NCBI RefSeq assembly: GCF_030814415.1
Contig: NZ_JAUSVB010000006.1
Location: 248,001-312,000, forward strand
DNA length: 64,000 nt
Source of the DNA: Cellulomonas humilata
GTDB lineage: Bacteria; Actinomycetota; Actinomycetes; Actinomycetales; Cellulomonadaceae
Direction: 5' to 3'
Notes under the pieces: generated by a model
Told to the model about the DNA's origin: nothing
The model's database searches: none
What the model saw: the letters and a program-made list of their open reading frames with translations, nothing else
Shown here: piece by piece, positions 11,528 through 21,161 of the stretch
Position numbering within the stretch: the stretch's first letter is position 1
How the letters are laid out: each line of letters opens with the position of its first letter
Position numbers and translations under genes: made by a program

Positions 11528-12427
11528 ATGCCCGTCATCCAGGTCGAGCACCTGCACAAGCGCTACGGCGACACCGTCGCCGTCGACGACGTCAGCCTCG
11601 AGGTCCACCGCGGCGAGATCTTCGGCGTGCTGGGTCGCAACGGGGCCGGCAAGACCACCACCGTCGAGATCATCGGCGGCCTCCGGCAGGCCGACTCCGG
11701 AACTGTCACCGTCCTCGGGCTCGACCCGGTCCGGGACCGCAGCCGGCTCCGGGAGGTCGTCGGTCTCCAGCTCCAGGAGAGCCAGCTCCAGCCGAAGCTC
11801 GGTGTGCGGGAGGCCCTCGACCTGTACGCGTCGTTCTACCCGGACCCGGCCGACCCGGCGCAGCTGCTCGACGAGCTGGGGCTGACCGACCGGGCCGACG
11901 CGCGGTTCGAGCAGCTGTCGGGTGGCCAGAAGCAGCGGCTGTCGGTCGCGCTCGCGCTCGTCGGCAACCCGCAGGTCGCCATCCTCGACGAGCTCACCAC
12001 GGGCCTCGACCCGCACGCGCGCCGGGACACCTGGGACGTGGTGGAACGCATCCGCGACCGGGGCGTGACGATCGTGCTGGTCACGCACCTCATGGAGGAG
12101 GCCGAGCGGCTGTGCGACCGCATCGCGCTGATCGACGCCGGTCGCGTCGTGGCGACGGGGACGCCGGGGGAGCTGGTCGCGCGGGCGACCGCCGAGCAGG
12201 TGCTGCGGTTCCGCCCGTCGGCTCCGGTGCCCGTCGGGCTCCTGGAGACCATCGCCACCGTCACGCACACGGACGACGGCACCATCGAGGCCCGCGGCCG
12301 GGACAACGTCGTGCAGGACGTCCTGGTCGCACTGGCCCAGCACGGCATCCGCCCCGAGAACCTGCGCCTCGAGCAGAGCTCGCTGGAGGACGCCTTCGTC
12401 GCACTCACCAGCAATGTGGAGGTCTGA
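11528..12427 (+). CDS. ABC transporter ATP-binding protein (DrrA-like)
   Basis: ATPase subunit (299 aa) of an ABC-2 type exporter. Walker A GRNGAGKTTT (near 37), signature LSGGQKQRLS, Walker B VAILDELTTGLD and the switch His in LVTHLMEEAE are all complete except DEL for DEP. The C-terminal 80 residues form the extension usual in DrrA/CcmA-type drug-export ATPases. ATG 11528 has AAGGAG upstream. The permease follows after 3 bases. It lies in the same orientation as the GntR operon and may share its control. Confidence 0.9.
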   Translation: MPVIQVEHLHKRYGDTVAVDDVSLEVHRGEIFGVLGRNGAGKTTTVEIIGGLRQADSGTVTVLGLDPVRDRSRLREVVGLQLQESQLQPKLGVREALDLYASFYPDPADPAQLLDELGLTDRADARFEQLSGGQKQRLSVALALVGNPQVAILDELTTGLDPHARRDTWDVVERIRDRGVTIVLVTHLMEEAERLCDRIALIDAGRVVATGTPGELVARATAEQVLRFRPSAPVPVGLLETIATVTHTDDGTIEARGRDNVVQDVLVALAQHGIRPENLRLEQSSLEDAFVALTSNVEV

Positions 12428-12430
12428 GCC

Positions 12431-13201
12431 ATGTCCAGCACCAGCACCAGTGCCCTGACCCGCCTCACCGTCGTCGAGTCCCGCCTGTTCCTCCGGGAGC
12501 CGTCCGGTGCGTTCTTCGCGATCCTGTTCCCCGCCGTCCTGCTCACCGTGCTCGGCCTGGTGATGCCCTGGGCGGACCAGCCCTTCGACGTCACGGACCC
12601 GGTCCTGTCGCAGGTCAACGGCATCACCGGCTACGCGCCGACGGTCCTGGCGCTCGCGGTCGCCACGGTGGCGCTGTCCAGCTTCCCGACGACCATCGGC
12701 AACTACCGCGGCCGCGGCGTGCTCAAGCGGCTGTCCACCACCCCCGTCCCGCCGTCGCGCATCCTCGTCGCGCAGGTGCTGGTGAACCTCGGCGCGCTGC
12801 TGGTCGCGGCGGTGCTCATGTACGTGCTCGGCGCCGCGGTCGTGGGCGTGGCCGCGCCCGCGGACCCGCTGGTCCTGCTCCTCGCGCTCGTGATGACCGT
12901 GCTCGCGGCGTTCGCGGTCGGCTCCGTGATCGCGGCCCTCGCGCCGACGGCGGCCGCGGCCACGGCCTGGGGGATGAGCGTGTACTTCGCCTCGCTGTTC
13001 TTCGCGGGGGTCTGGCTCCCGCTGCCGCTGATGCCCGACGTGATCCAGACGATCGCCGGGTACACGCCGCTGGGGGCGGGCAGCGAGGCGCTCGCCGCCG
13101 CGTGGTGGGGGCAGCCGTTCCCGACCACGTCGTTGCTGGTCATGGCGGTGTGGACCGTTATCGGGGTGCCGGTGGCGGCCCGCCTGTTCCGGTGGTCGTG
13201 A
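12431..13201 (+). CDS. ABC-2 type transporter permease (DrrB-like)
   Basis: Membrane subunit (256 aa) of the exporter whose ATPase precedes it. About six membrane segments are visible (near 33-50, 70-90, 110-145, 150-175, 180-205, 230-248). The segment RGRGVLKRLSTTPVPPSRILVAQ is the conserved cytoplasmic coupling region of ABC-2 permeases. The cargo is unknown; homologues export drugs, lipids or antimicrobial compounds. It ends the operon begun by the GntR gene. Confidence 0.88.
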   Translation: MSSTSTSALTRLTVVESRLFLREPSGAFFAILFPAVLLTVLGLVMPWADQPFDVTDPVLSQVNGITGYAPTVLALAVATVALSSFPTTIGNYRGRGVLKRLSTTPVPPSRILVAQVLVNLGALLVAAVLMYVLGAAVVGVAAPADPLVLLLALVMTVLAAFAVGSVIAALAPTAAAATAWGMSVYFASLFFAGVWLPLPLMPDVIQTIAGYTPLGAGSEALAAAWWGQPFPTTSLLVMAVWTVIGVPVAARLFRWS

Positions 13202-13209
13202 CGGCCATG

Positions 13210-13223
13210 TGGTCGCGCTCCCA
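13210..13223. promoter_or_regulatory. CebR/CelR-like operator upstream of the GH48 gene
   Basis: TGGTCGCGCTCCCA matches the CebR/CelR consensus TGGGAGCGCTCCCA at 12 of 14 positions; the right half is perfect. CebR-type LacI repressors release this site when cellobiose or related oligosaccharides bind. It lies 222 bases before the GH48 start. Confidence 0.5.
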
Positions 13224-13363
13224 CTCGAATCGTTTAGGAGTCTGGACGCTGGCTGTGGACCGCCGGAAAGTGGGCGCCGACCCGGCCGCTCTCTGCCCGG
13301 AGACCCGCGCCGCTGCGGGCCGAACCGGCATCGACGGTCAGTTCCTTCGTGCACCTCCGTCAC

Positions 13364-13391
13364 CGCTCCCACGCGCCTGCGCGTGGGAGCG
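13364..13391. promoter_or_regulatory. Hairpin made of two outward-facing CebR half sites
   Basis: A 12-bp perfect stem with a 4-base loop in the GH48 leader. The outer 8 bases of the arms are CGCTCCCA and TGGGAGCG, each an exact half of the CebR box, but in reversed order. It may be a leader stem, a second binding site, or both. Confidence 0.5.
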
Positions 13392-13444
13392 CCGGGACGT
13401 GCCCGCGGCGTCGCGGGACGTGCCCGACAGCCAGAAAGGTACGA

Positions 13445-16400
13445 ATGATGTCCTCATCGACCCGACGGCGATCTGCCTGGGTGGCCACGGCCACCCTGAG
13501 CGCAGCATCGCTGCTGGCCATCTGCGGGGTCTCCCCCGCGATGGCCGCCCCGGCGCCCGCGACGCTCGTCGTCCCGGCCGCCGCCCCCGTGAAGGCCGCC
13601 GTGGCCGACGGTGAGTACGCGCAGCGCTTCCTCACCCAGTACGAGAAGATCAAGAACCCCGCCAACGGCTACTTCAGCGCGCAGGGGATCCCGTACCACT
13701 CCGTCGAGACCCTCATCGTCGAGGCCCCCGACTACGGCCACGCGACGACGTCGGAGGCCTACTCCTTCTGGATCTGGCTCGAGGCGCTGTACGGCCAGAC
13801 CACGGGCGACTGGGCACCGCTGAACAACGCCTGGGACACCATGGAGAAGTACATGATCCCCCAGTCGGTGGACCAGCCGACGAACTCGTTCTACAACCCG
13901 AACTCACCCGCGACGTACGCCTCGGAGTACGACCACCCGAGCAAGTATCCGAGCCAGCTCAGCAGCGGCGTGACGGTCGGCAAGGACCCGATCGCCAACG
14001 AGCTGAAGTCCACGTACGGCACGTCGGACATCTACCAGATGCACTGGCTCGCGGACGTCGACAACAAGTACGGCTTCGGCGCGACCCCCGGGGCGGGCTG
14101 CGAGCTCGGCCCGACCGCGACCGGCTCGTCCTTCATCAACACGTTCCAGCGCGGCGAGCAGGAGTCGGTCTGGGAGACCGTCCCGCAGCCCAGCTGCGAG
14201 GAGTTCAAGTACGGCGGCAAGAACGGGTTCCTCGACCTGTTCACGGGTGATGCCTCCTACTCGAAGCAGTGGAAGTACACCTCGGCGTCCGACGCCGACG
14301 CGCGTGCCGTCGAGGCGGTCTACTGGGCCAACAAGTGGGCCACCGAGCAGGGCAAGCAGGCCGACGTCGCCTCCGTCGTCGCGAAGGCCGCCAAGATGGG
14401 CGACTACCTGCGATACACGCTGTTCGACAAGTACTTCAAGACGATCGGCTGCACGTCGCCGAGCTGCCCCGCGGGCACCGGCAAGGACAGTGCGCACTAC
14501 CTGCTGTCCTGGTACCTGGCGTGGGGCGGCGCGCTCGACACCAGCGCCGGCTGGGCATGGCGCGTCAGCTCGTCGCACGCGCACATGGGCTACCAGAACC
14601 CGCTCGCCGCGTACGCACTGTCGACGGACTCGGCCCTGACGCCGAAGTCGTCGAGTGCCAAGAGCGACTGGGCGGCCTCGCTCGAGCGTCAGCTCGAGTT
14701 CTACACCTGGCTGCAGGCCCCCCAGGGCGGCATCGCCGGTGGCGCGACCAACAGCTGGGGCGGCGCCTATGCGACGCCGCCGAGCGGCACGCCCACGTTC
14801 TACGGCATGGGCTACACCGAGGCGCCCGTCTACAACGACCCGCCGTCGAACCAGTGGTTCGGCATGCAGGCGTGGGGCGTCCAGCGCGTCGCCGAGCTGT
14901 ACTACGCCTCGGGCAACGCGCAGGCCAAGAAGGTCCTCGACAAGTGGGTCCCCTGGGTCGTCGCGAACATCTCGACGGACGGCGCCAACTGGAAGGTTCC
15001 GTCGGAGCTGACCTGGACCGGCAAGCCGGACACCTGGAACAAGGCCAACCCGGGTGCCAACTCCGGCCTCTCGGTCTCGGTCAAGAGCTACGGCCAGGAC
15101 GTCGGCGTCGCCGGCGACACCGCCCGTGCGCTGCTCTTCTACGCCGCCAAGTCGGGCGACACCGCGTCGCGTGACAAGGCCAAGGCGCTGCTCGACGCCA
15201 TCTGGGCCTCCAACCAGGACGACCTGGGTGTCGGCACCGTCGAGACCCGTGGGGACTTCCTGCGGTTCGACGACACGTACGTCGCCGGCGGCAACGGTAT
15301 CTATATCCCCTCCGGCTGGACGGGCACGATGCCCAACGGCGACGTGATCAAGCCGGGCGTCTCGTTCCTGGACATCCGCTCCTGGTACAAGAACGACCCC
15401 GCGTGGCCGAAGATGCAGACGGCCCTGGCCACGGGTGTGGCGCCGCAGTTCACGTTCCACCGGTTCTGGGCGCAGACCGCCATCGCGGGTGCGCTCGCCG
15501 ACTACGCGCGGCTGTTCGAGGGCACCACGCCTCCGCCGGTCGACACCACGGCGCCGTCGGTCCCGACGGGTCTGCTCGCCGGCACCACGACGTCGACGTC
15601 GGCCACGATCTCGTGGACGGCCTCGACGGACAACACCGGTGGCTCGGGTGTGGCCGGGTACGACATCTACCGCGGCACGACGCTGGTCGGCACCTCGACC
15701 ACCACGTCGTTCACGGAGACCGGTCTGACCCCGTCCACGGCGTACTCGTACACCGTGCGGTCCAAGGACGTCGCGGGCAACGTGTCCGCCGCGTCGTCGG
15801 CCCTGTCGGTCACCACCCGGGCCACGCCGTCCGACACGACCGCGCCGAGCGTCCCCACGGGCCTCGTCGCGAGCGCTGTCACCCAGAACAGCCTCACGCT
15901 GTCCTGGTCGGCCTCGACCGACAACAGCGGCGGCTCCGGCATGGCCGGGTACGACGTGTACCGGGGCACGACGCGCGTCGGCTCCACCACGACGACGTCG
16001 TACTCGGACACCGGCCTGACGGCCAACACGGCGTACTCGTACACCGTTCGGGCCAAGGACGTGGCGGGCAACATCTCCGCCGCGTCGTCGGCCCTGTCGG
16101 TGACCACCCTGCCGGGGACGACGCAGGACACGATCGCCCCGTCGGTGCCCTCCGGCCTCGTCGCGACGACCGTCACCCAGACCAGTGTCGCCCTCACGTG
16201 GACCGCGTCCACGGACACGGGTGGCTCGGGCCTGGCCGGCTACGACGTCTACCGGGGCACGACGAAGGTCGGCACACCGACCTCCGCGTCGTACACCGAC
16301 AGCGGTCTCACGGCGGCGACGGCGTACCAGTACACGGTCCGGGCACGGGACGTCGCGGGCAACGTGTCCGCCGCGTCGTCGGCCCTCTCGGTGACGACCC

Positions 16401-16735
16401 AGCCGAGCACGCCGACCAGCTCCTGCAAGGTGACCTACAACGCCAGCAGCTGGAACACGGGCTTCACGGCCTCCGTCAAGGTGACCAACACGGGCACGTC
16501 GGCGCTGAACGGCTGGACCCTCGGGTTCTCGTTCGCCAACGGCCAGAAGGTCACCCAGGGCTGGAGCGCCGACTGGTCGCAGTCCGGCACGGCGGTCACG
16601 GCGAAGAACGCCGCCTGGAACGGCACCCTCGGTGCCGGTCAGACCGCGGACATCGGGTTCAACGGCTCCCACACGGGGACCAACACCAACCCGACCGCGT
16701 TCACGCTGAACGGTGCCACCTGCACCATCGGCTAA
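13445..16735 (+). CDS. cbhB: GH48 cellobiohydrolase with three Fn3 domains and CBM2
   Basis: Secreted processive cellulase (1096 aa) releasing cellobiose from cellulose chain ends. A signal peptide ends near residue 37 (SPAMAAPAP). The GH48 catalytic domain runs to about 690; Glu104 in [19 protein letters not shown] matches the family's proton donor. Three fibronectin type III repeats begin near 699, 797 and 895, each with TAPSVPTGL or close and AGYD(I/V)YRGT. A CBM2 with its Cys pair ([11 protein letters not shown] ... GATCTIG) ends the protein. Length and order match C. fimi CbhB. ATG 13445, with GAAAGG upstream, was chosen over the long upstream extension; 13448 is equally possible. Confidence 0.95.
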   Translation: MMSSSTRRRSAWVATATLSAASLLAICGVSPAMAAPAPATLVVPAAAPVKAAVADGEYAQRFLTQYEKIKNPANGYFSAQGIPYHSVETLIVEAPDYGHATTSEAYSFWIWLEALYGQTTGDWAPLNNAWDTMEKYMIPQSVDQPTNSFYNPNSPATYASEYDHPSKYPSQLSSGVTVGKDPIANELKSTYGTSDIYQMHWLADVDNKYGFGATPGAGCELGPTATGSSFINTFQRGEQESVWETVPQPSCEEFKYGGKNGFLDLFTGDASYSKQWKYTSASDADARAVEAVYWANKWATEQGKQADVASVVAKAAKMGDYLRYTLFDKYFKTIGCTSPSCPAGTGKDSAHYLLSWYLAWGGALDTSAGWAWRVSSSHAHMGYQNPLAAYALSTDSALTPKSSSAKSDWAASLERQLEFYTWLQAPQGGIAGGATNSWGGAYATPPSGTPTFYGMGYTEAPVYNDPPSNQWFGMQAWGVQRVAELYYASGNAQAKKVLDKWVPWVVANISTDGANWKVPSELTWTGKPDTWNKANPGANSGLSVSVKSYGQDVGVAGDTARALLFYAAKSGDTASRDKAKALLDAIWASNQDDLGVGTVETRGDFLRFDDTYVAGGNGIYIPSGWTGTMPNGDVIKPGVSFLDIRSWYKNDPAWPKMQTALATGVAPQFTFHRFWAQTAIAGALADYARLFEGTTPPPVDTTAPSVPTGLLAGTTTSTSATISWTASTDNTGGSGVAGYDIYRGTTLVGTSTTTSFTETGLTPSTAYSYTVRSKDVAGNVSAASSALSVTTRATPSDTTAPSVPTGLVASAVTQNSLTLSWSASTDNSGGSGMAGYDVYRGTTRVGSTTTTSYSDTGLTANTAYSYTVRAKDVAGNISAASSALSVTTLPGTTQDTIAPSVPSGLVATTVTQTSVALTWTASTDTGGSGLAGYDVYRGTTKVGTPTSASYTDSGLTAATAYQYTVRARDVAGNVSAASSALSVTTQPSTPTSSCKVTYNASSWNTGFTASVKVTNTGTSALNGWTLGFSFANGQKVTQGWSADWSQSGTAVTAKNAAWNGTLGAGQTADIGFNGSHTGTNTNPTAFTLNGATCTIG

Positions 16736-16745
16736 CCGCATGACG

Positions 16746-16777
16746 ACGGGCCGGTCCTCCGCGGAGGGCCGGCCCGT
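16746..16777. terminator. Terminator after the GH48 gene
   Basis: ACGGGCCGGTCCT pairs with AGGGCCGGCCCGT (13 pairs including one G-U) around a 6-base loop, 10 bases after the stop codon. Confidence 0.75.
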
Positions 16778-16849
16778 TCGCGCGGGGTAGGGCAGACCCC
16801 ACCCCTCCCTCGTGGGTGGTCAGGCTGTCTGCGGGTCGGCCCCGAGCCC

Positions 16850-16855
16850 TAGCGT
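16850..16855 (+). promoter_or_regulatory. -10 hexamer, probable leaderless start of the histidine kinase
   Basis: TAGCGT lies 7 bases before the ATG at 16863. No ribosome binding site is seen, which supports both the start and the leaderless reading. Confidence 0.45.
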
Positions 16856-16862
16856 CACTGTC

Positions 16863-18203
16863 ATGACCTCACCGACACCTCCGGGCAGCGTGTCCGACGA
16901 CCTCCGGGTCGTCGCCCCGGCCTTCGTCGACCTGCGGGCCCTCGCTGCGGCCCCCGTGTCGGTGGCGACCTGGCGCGGCATCTCCCAGGTCGTCATCGGC
17001 TCCTTCGTCCTGCTGTTCGCCTTCATCGCGCTCACGGTCGCGGTCTCGCTGTCGCTGAGCCTGCTCATCCTGTTCGTGGGCATCCCGATGCTCGTCGCCA
17101 CGCTCTGGCTCTGCCGCCCCTTCGCGCAGCTCGAGCGGGCCCGGCTGCACGCCCAGCTCGACGTGGACATCCCCGCACCCCGCTACCCGCACCGGCAGGG
17201 CATGTGGGCCTCCTGGGGCGGCGTGCTGGCCGACAGCCGGACCTGGGCGCACGTGGCGTACATCCTGGTCGCGGGGCTGATCCTGACGGTCCAGAGCGTC
17301 GTGGTGAGCGTCGCCGGCGGGTTCGCGATCGGCGGCCTCGTCTACCCGGTCGTGGCCCTCGCCAACGGCGTCACCCACCCGCCTGTCCCGCTGATCCTCA
17401 TGATCCCGGGAGCCATCCTGCTCGTGTGGGTGACGGCCCTGCTCACGCAGGCCGGCTCGCTCGCGATGGTCCGCACGGCGCGGGCGCTCGTCGGGGCGTC
17501 GGCCCGGGCCGAGGCGGTCGAGGCCGCGCGGCAGGCCCAGGCACGGGCTGCGCAGGCCGAGGGCCGTGCGCTCCAGCTCACCGAGACGCGCACGGCCGCG
17601 GTCGGGGCGGCCGACGAGGAGCGTCGGCGCATCGAGCGCGACCTGCACGACGGCGCCCAGCAGCGACTGGTGGCTCTCGGCGTCGAGCTGGGCGCCGCCC
17701 GCCGCAAGGCGTCGAGCGACCCCGAGGCGTCCGCAGCCCTGGAGCACGCGCACCGCGAGGTCAAGGAGACGCTCGCCGAGCTGCGCGACCTCGTCCGGGG
17801 CATCCACCCGGCCGTCCTCACCGACCGCGGGCTCGACGCCGCGCTGTCCGCCCTCGCGGCCCGCAGCCCCGTCCCGGTGCGTGTCGACGTCCCCGACCCA
17901 CCCTCGCTGAACCGCGCCAGCACGTCCGCGCAGGCCGCCGCGTACTTCGTCGTCGCCGAGGCCCTGACCAACGCCGCCAAGCACGCGTCGGCGACCGCCG
18001 TCACCGTGCAGGCGGGGGTCACCCCGGCCGGCACGTTGCGCCTGGTGATCGCCGACGACGGTCGCGGGGGAGCAGCTGCGACGCCCGGCAGCGGGCTCGA
18101 CGGACTGCGCAGCCGTGTCGCCGCCCTGGACGGCACGTTCGACCTGGACAGCCCGGCCGGAGCCGGCACACGAGTGACTGTGGAGGTGCCGTGCGCATCG
18201 TGA
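16863..18203 (+). CDS. Sensor histidine kinase, NarL/DesK class
   Basis: Membrane sensor kinase (446 aa). The N-terminal part carries a sensor module with about four membrane segments (near 45-80, 130-160, 165-190) typical of actinobacterial kinases with a putative sensor domain. A short coiled coil (AEAVEAARQAQARAAQAEGRAL) leads to the HisKA_3 dimerisation domain with phospho-acceptor His262 in ERDLHDGAQQR. The HATPase has EALTNAAKHA and DDGRGG. The response regulator gene overlaps its end by 13 bases, so the two form a pair. The signal is unknown; the DUF4097-like gene that follows suggests envelope sensing. Confidence 0.9.
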   Translation: MTSPTPPGSVSDDLRVVAPAFVDLRALAAAPVSVATWRGISQVVIGSFVLLFAFIALTVAVSLSLSLLILFVGIPMLVATLWLCRPFAQLERARLHAQLDVDIPAPRYPHRQGMWASWGGVLADSRTWAHVAYILVAGLILTVQSVVVSVAGGFAIGGLVYPVVALANGVTHPPVPLILMIPGAILLVWVTALLTQAGSLAMVRTARALVGASARAEAVEAARQAQARAAQAEGRALQLTETRTAAVGAADEERRRIERDLHDGAQQRLVALGVELGAARRKASSDPEASAALEHAHREVKETLAELRDLVRGIHPAVLTDRGLDAALSALAARSPVPVRVDVPDPPSLNRASTSAQAAAYFVVAEALTNAAKHASATAVTVQAGVTPAGTLRLVIADDGRGGAAATPGSGLDGLRSRVAALDGTFDLDSPAGAGTRVTVEVPCAS

Positions 18204-18859
18204 TCGCGGAGGACTCGGTCCTCCTGCTCGACGGCCTCACGCGGCTGCTCGTCGCCGAGGGGCACGACGTCACCGGCTACACCACCGCCGACGAGGTCGT
18301 CGCCGCCCTGGGTCCGTCCGCCGCGGTGCCCGACATCCTGGTCACCGACGTCCGGATGCCCCCGTCGCACACCGACGAGGGCCTGCGGGCCGCGGTGCAC
18401 CTGCGCAGCCTGCACCCGCGGCTGCCCGTGCTGGTCCTGTCGCAGTACGTGGAGCAGCGGTACGCCCGGGAGCTCTTCGCCGGTGACGTGCGCGGCCTCG
18501 GCTACGTGCTCAAGGACCGTGTGGCGGACGTGGACGAGTTCCTCGACGCCCTCGGCCGGGTGGCCGGCGGCGGCACGGTGATCGACCCCGAGGTCGTCGC
18601 CCAGATCCTCGCCCGGACCCGCCGGTCCGGCCTCGAGACCCTCACCCCGCGCGAGCGGGACGTGCTCGGCCTCATGGCGGAGGGCCGCTCCAACGCGGCG
18701 ATCGCCGACCGTCTCGTCGTCGGCCTCCCGGCCGTCGAGAAGCACGTGACCTCCATCCTCACCAAGCTCGACCTCCCGCAGGCCGCCGACGACCACCGCC
18801 GTGTGCTCGCCGTGCTGCGCTGGCTGGAGCACGAACCCACGAACGGAGAACGACCATGA
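18191..18859 (+). CDS. LuxR/NarL-type response regulator
   Basis: DNA-binding partner of the upstream kinase (222 aa). In the receiver domain the acidic pair is E7/D8, the phospho-acceptor Asp53 (VTDVRMPP) and the conserved Lys108 (YVLKD). The LuxR-type helix-turn-helix occupies about 150-215 (LTPRERDVLGLMAEGRSNAAIA ... VEKHVTSILTKL). GTG 18191 is inside the kinase gene. The stop overlaps the next gene (ATGA), so all three are co-translated; this unit may control its own operon. Confidence 0.92.
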   Translation: MRIVIAEDSVLLLDGLTRLLVAEGHDVTGYTTADEVVAALGPSAAVPDILVTDVRMPPSHTDEGLRAAVHLRSLHPRLPVLVLSQYVEQRYARELFAGDVRGLGYVLKDRVADVDEFLDALGRVAGGGTVIDPEVVAQILARTRRSGLETLTPRERDVLGLMAEGRSNAAIADRLVVGLPAVEKHVTSILTKLDLPQAADDHRRVLAVLRWLEHEPTNGERP

Positions 18860-19719
18860 CCAGCACCCTGGAACGGCCGGTCGACGCCCCCAGCCCCGCC
18901 CCGCGCGGCCCGGGTGCCCGTGCGCTGACGTGGGCCGGAGCGATCGTCGGAGGTGTCCTGCTGCTGTCCGGCGCCTACAGCGCGGTCGATCTGCTCGTGA
19001 TGGGCTCCGACGACGCGACGACGACGTCCGAGCGGGCCTCGTACGACGCCGCGCCCTTGGTCGAGATCGTCGCCGACGGGCACGTCACCGTCACCACGGG
19101 CGGTGACCGCGTCGACGTCGAGCGCACCGCCAGCACGGTGCTCGCGTCCGCGCGCTACCGCACGGACGTGTCCGCGGACCGCCTGCTGGTCAGCTACCGG
19201 TGCGACTGGTGGCGGCCCGGGTTCTGCTCGGCGTCGCTCGACGTGACGGTTCCCGACGGCACCGCCGTGCTCGTGCGCGCCAACGACGGCTCCGTGACCG
19301 CCACGTCGCTGCGCGGCGCGCTCGACGTGCGCGTCAGCGACGGGGAGACCGACGTGTCCGACATCGCCGGGGACGTCACCGTCCGCACCGCCGACGGCCG
19401 CACCAGCGTCAGCGACGTCCGGGGCTCCGTCTCCGTCAGCGCCGCCGACGGCGAGATCACCGTCTCCGACGTCTCCGGCACGGTCACCACCCGGTCCAGC
19501 GACGGGCGCACGGAGATCGCCCGCTCCCGCAGCGACATCGACGCCCACGCGAGCGACGGCGACGTCACCGTGTACGGCACGGGGGAGCCGGTCGCGCTCG
19601 ACATCTCGACGAACGACGGTGGTCAGACGATCGAGGGTCCGGTCGACCCGACGTCGTCGGTGCACGTCCGGATCCGCACCAGCGACGGCCACGCGGCCTA
19701 CCTGGGTCCGCGCGGCTGA
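18856..19719 (+). CDS. Membrane-anchored DUF4097-like beta-strand repeat protein
   Basis: Protein of 287 aa with one N-terminal membrane segment (about 25-50) and an extracytoplasmic part made of short repeated strands built on D-G-x-T/S-x-V-x-D-V. This is the look of DUF4097 proteins (a beta-helix-like adhesin fold). It is coupled to the two-component system by ATGA overlap; such genes are commonly placed beside kinase-regulator pairs, possibly as accessory sensors or targets. There is no enzymatic motif. A long terminator follows. Confidence 0.8.
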   Translation: MTSTLERPVDAPSPAPRGPGARALTWAGAIVGGVLLLSGAYSAVDLLVMGSDDATTTSERASYDAAPLVEIVADGHVTVTTGGDRVDVERTASTVLASARYRTDVSADRLLVSYRCDWWRPGFCSASLDVTVPDGTAVLVRANDGSVTATSLRGALDVRVSDGETDVSDIAGDVTVRTADGRTSVSDVRGSVSVSAADGEITVSDVSGTVTTRSSDGRTEIARSRSDIDAHASDGDVTVYGTGEPVALDISTNDGGQTIEGPVDPTSSVHVRIRTSDGHAAYLGPRG

Positions 19720-19724
19720 TCCCA

Positions 19725-19772
19725 CGAGAGAGGCCCCTGATCAGCAGATCTGCTGATCAGGGGCCTTTCTCG
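19725..19772. terminator. Bidirectional terminator, 24-bp nearly perfect palindrome
   Basis: The core arms (18 bases each, meeting at AGATCT) are perfect and extend six more pairs with one G-U. It lies between converging genes (ends 19719 and 19828) and can serve both. TTTCT follows on the plus strand. Confidence 0.85.
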
Positions 19773-19827
19773 TCTGTCGGGGTGGCGCTGAGACCGACCG
19801 CGACCGGGGTGACTTCGGCGTGAGCTG

Positions 19828-20928
19828 TTACTGCGGCTCGTCGGTGGCTGCGACGCCTCTGACCGTGGCTGTCCACAGGGCGACCTGTTTGTCGGCGTCG
19901 AACCTCGTCGGGGTGTCGTGCTCCCACAGCCGAGTCTCGCCGTAAGCCGTGTAGGCGCTTCCATCAGGGCGCCGGATGACGAGAACAGTCCTCGGATAGT
20001 CGTCGACGACCGTGATGCTCCAACCGATGTCGACCAGATCGAGGTTCACGTCCCGAGCAAGTGCGGTCTGGGCGGCAGCTGCCAGGAGGTGGGTACCGGG
20101 TTCACTTCGTTCGATCGCGTAGGCGAGCGCCGCGCTGTGGGGGTCGTCGTCGACGTCGTCAGCCGCCCAGCTCTCGGCCAGCCTTCGCAGGGTCGCCAGG
20201 AGTGCCGGGTCGGCCAGCTCAGCAGCCGCCTCGATGTCCAGCAGACAGATCGTTGGCTGCTCGTCGTCGAGGCGGTGTCGTAGCGCCGACAGAGCACGCG
20301 CGTCGCCTCGGCGAGCCAGGCCCAGGACCGCTTCGAATCGAGTGTCGCCCCCGTCGTCCTCGAGTCGGTCCGCCAGGGCGTTCCTGATCACGTCGTCGTC
20401 GATCGTGCTCTGAACTCCGAGGCCGAACGTGGCCCAGTCGCGCACGCCGGGGTCGACGTCACGCGTCAACGTGACCAACGCGGCGACGGCCTCTGCGGAC
20501 AGGTCGTCCCCCGCGAACATGCCGGGCAGCAAGCGAGCGACGGTCTCGCGCACCTCAGGGGCGTCGTCGTCGGCGTAGGACAGGAGCTCGGGCACCCACG
20601 CGGGGTCCTCGGCGCTGCCGATCGCCGAGACCATCTCCTGGCGCGTGTCGGCGACGCTCTCGGATCGCGCCGCGCGGACGAGAGCAGGCATCACCTGGTC
20701 GCCGAAGGGACGGCCCTGCTCGTAGCCGAGCTCACCCAGCACCCACGCGGCAGCCTCTCGGCGCCACGGGTTCGGGTCAGTCAGGGCAGGCAGCGTCCAC
20801 TCGAGCACGACGCTCTCACCGCGCTGCTGCAAGAGATGGACCAAGCGCCCCGCGGCGTCGTCGTCGAACTCGTCGTCGGGCTGATCGCCGAGAGCGAGCA
20901 GCTGGGTCCAGGCGCTCCTGCTGTCCAC
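19828..20928 (-). CDS. HEAT-repeat domain protein
   Basis: Acidic alpha-solenoid protein (366 aa). HEAT-like helical pairs are visible from about 40 to 260, e.g. WTLPALTDPNPWRREAAAWVLGEL, SIGSAEDPAWVPELL-type units and RFEAVLGLARRGDARALSALRHRL. The last 80 residues form a beta-rich domain (VDIGWSITVVDDYPRTVLVIRR) of unknown role. It is probably a protein-interaction scaffold; no catalytic motif is seen. The GTG start follows GAGGGA. It is a single gene between two terminators, with tRNA-Pro upstream. Confidence 0.75.
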   Translation of the reverse strand: MDSRSAWTQLLALGDQPDDEFDDDAAGRLVHLLQQRGESVVLEWTLPALTDPNPWRREAAAWVLGELGYEQGRPFGDQVMPALVRAARSESVADTRQEMVSAIGSAEDPAWVPELLSYADDDAPEVRETVARLLPGMFAGDDLSAEAVAALVTLTRDVDPGVRDWATFGLGVQSTIDDDVIRNALADRLEDDGGDTRFEAVLGLARRGDARALSALRHRLDDEQPTICLLDIEAAAELADPALLATLRRLAESWAADDVDDDPHSAALAYAIERSEPGTHLLAAAAQTALARDVNLDLVDIGWSITVVDDYPRTVLVIRRPDGSAYTAYGETRLWEHDTPTRFDADKQVALWTATVRGVAATDEPQ

Positions 20929-20991
20929 TGTCCCTCGTTCCGCGAGATCCCTGCGTGACCACCGGATCGCCGGGACGCGACCCGGGTATGC

Positions 20992-21030
20992 GAAGGCCCC
21001 TGGCAGCGTCTCCGCTGGCCAGGGGCCTTC
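20992..21030. terminator. Terminator of tRNA-Pro
   Basis: GAAGGCCCCTGGC pairs with GCCAGGGGCCTTC; an inner AGCG/CGCT stem closes on a TCTC loop with one bulge. It begins 10 bases after the tRNA 3' end on the minus strand. Confidence 0.75.
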
Positions 21031-21039
21031 TCCACAGTG

Positions 21040-21113
<74 letters not shown>

Positions 21114-21161
21114 TGGAGCCTGGTAAGGATAGCCGACGACCAGGGGTGGAACGAAACTGGA

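Noticed and set aside
13904..16741. 945-codon minus-strand frame opposite the GH48 gene
   Set aside because: Shadow frame; low-complexity Arg/Gly/Val translation, no start signal, and the plus strand encodes a complete cellulase.
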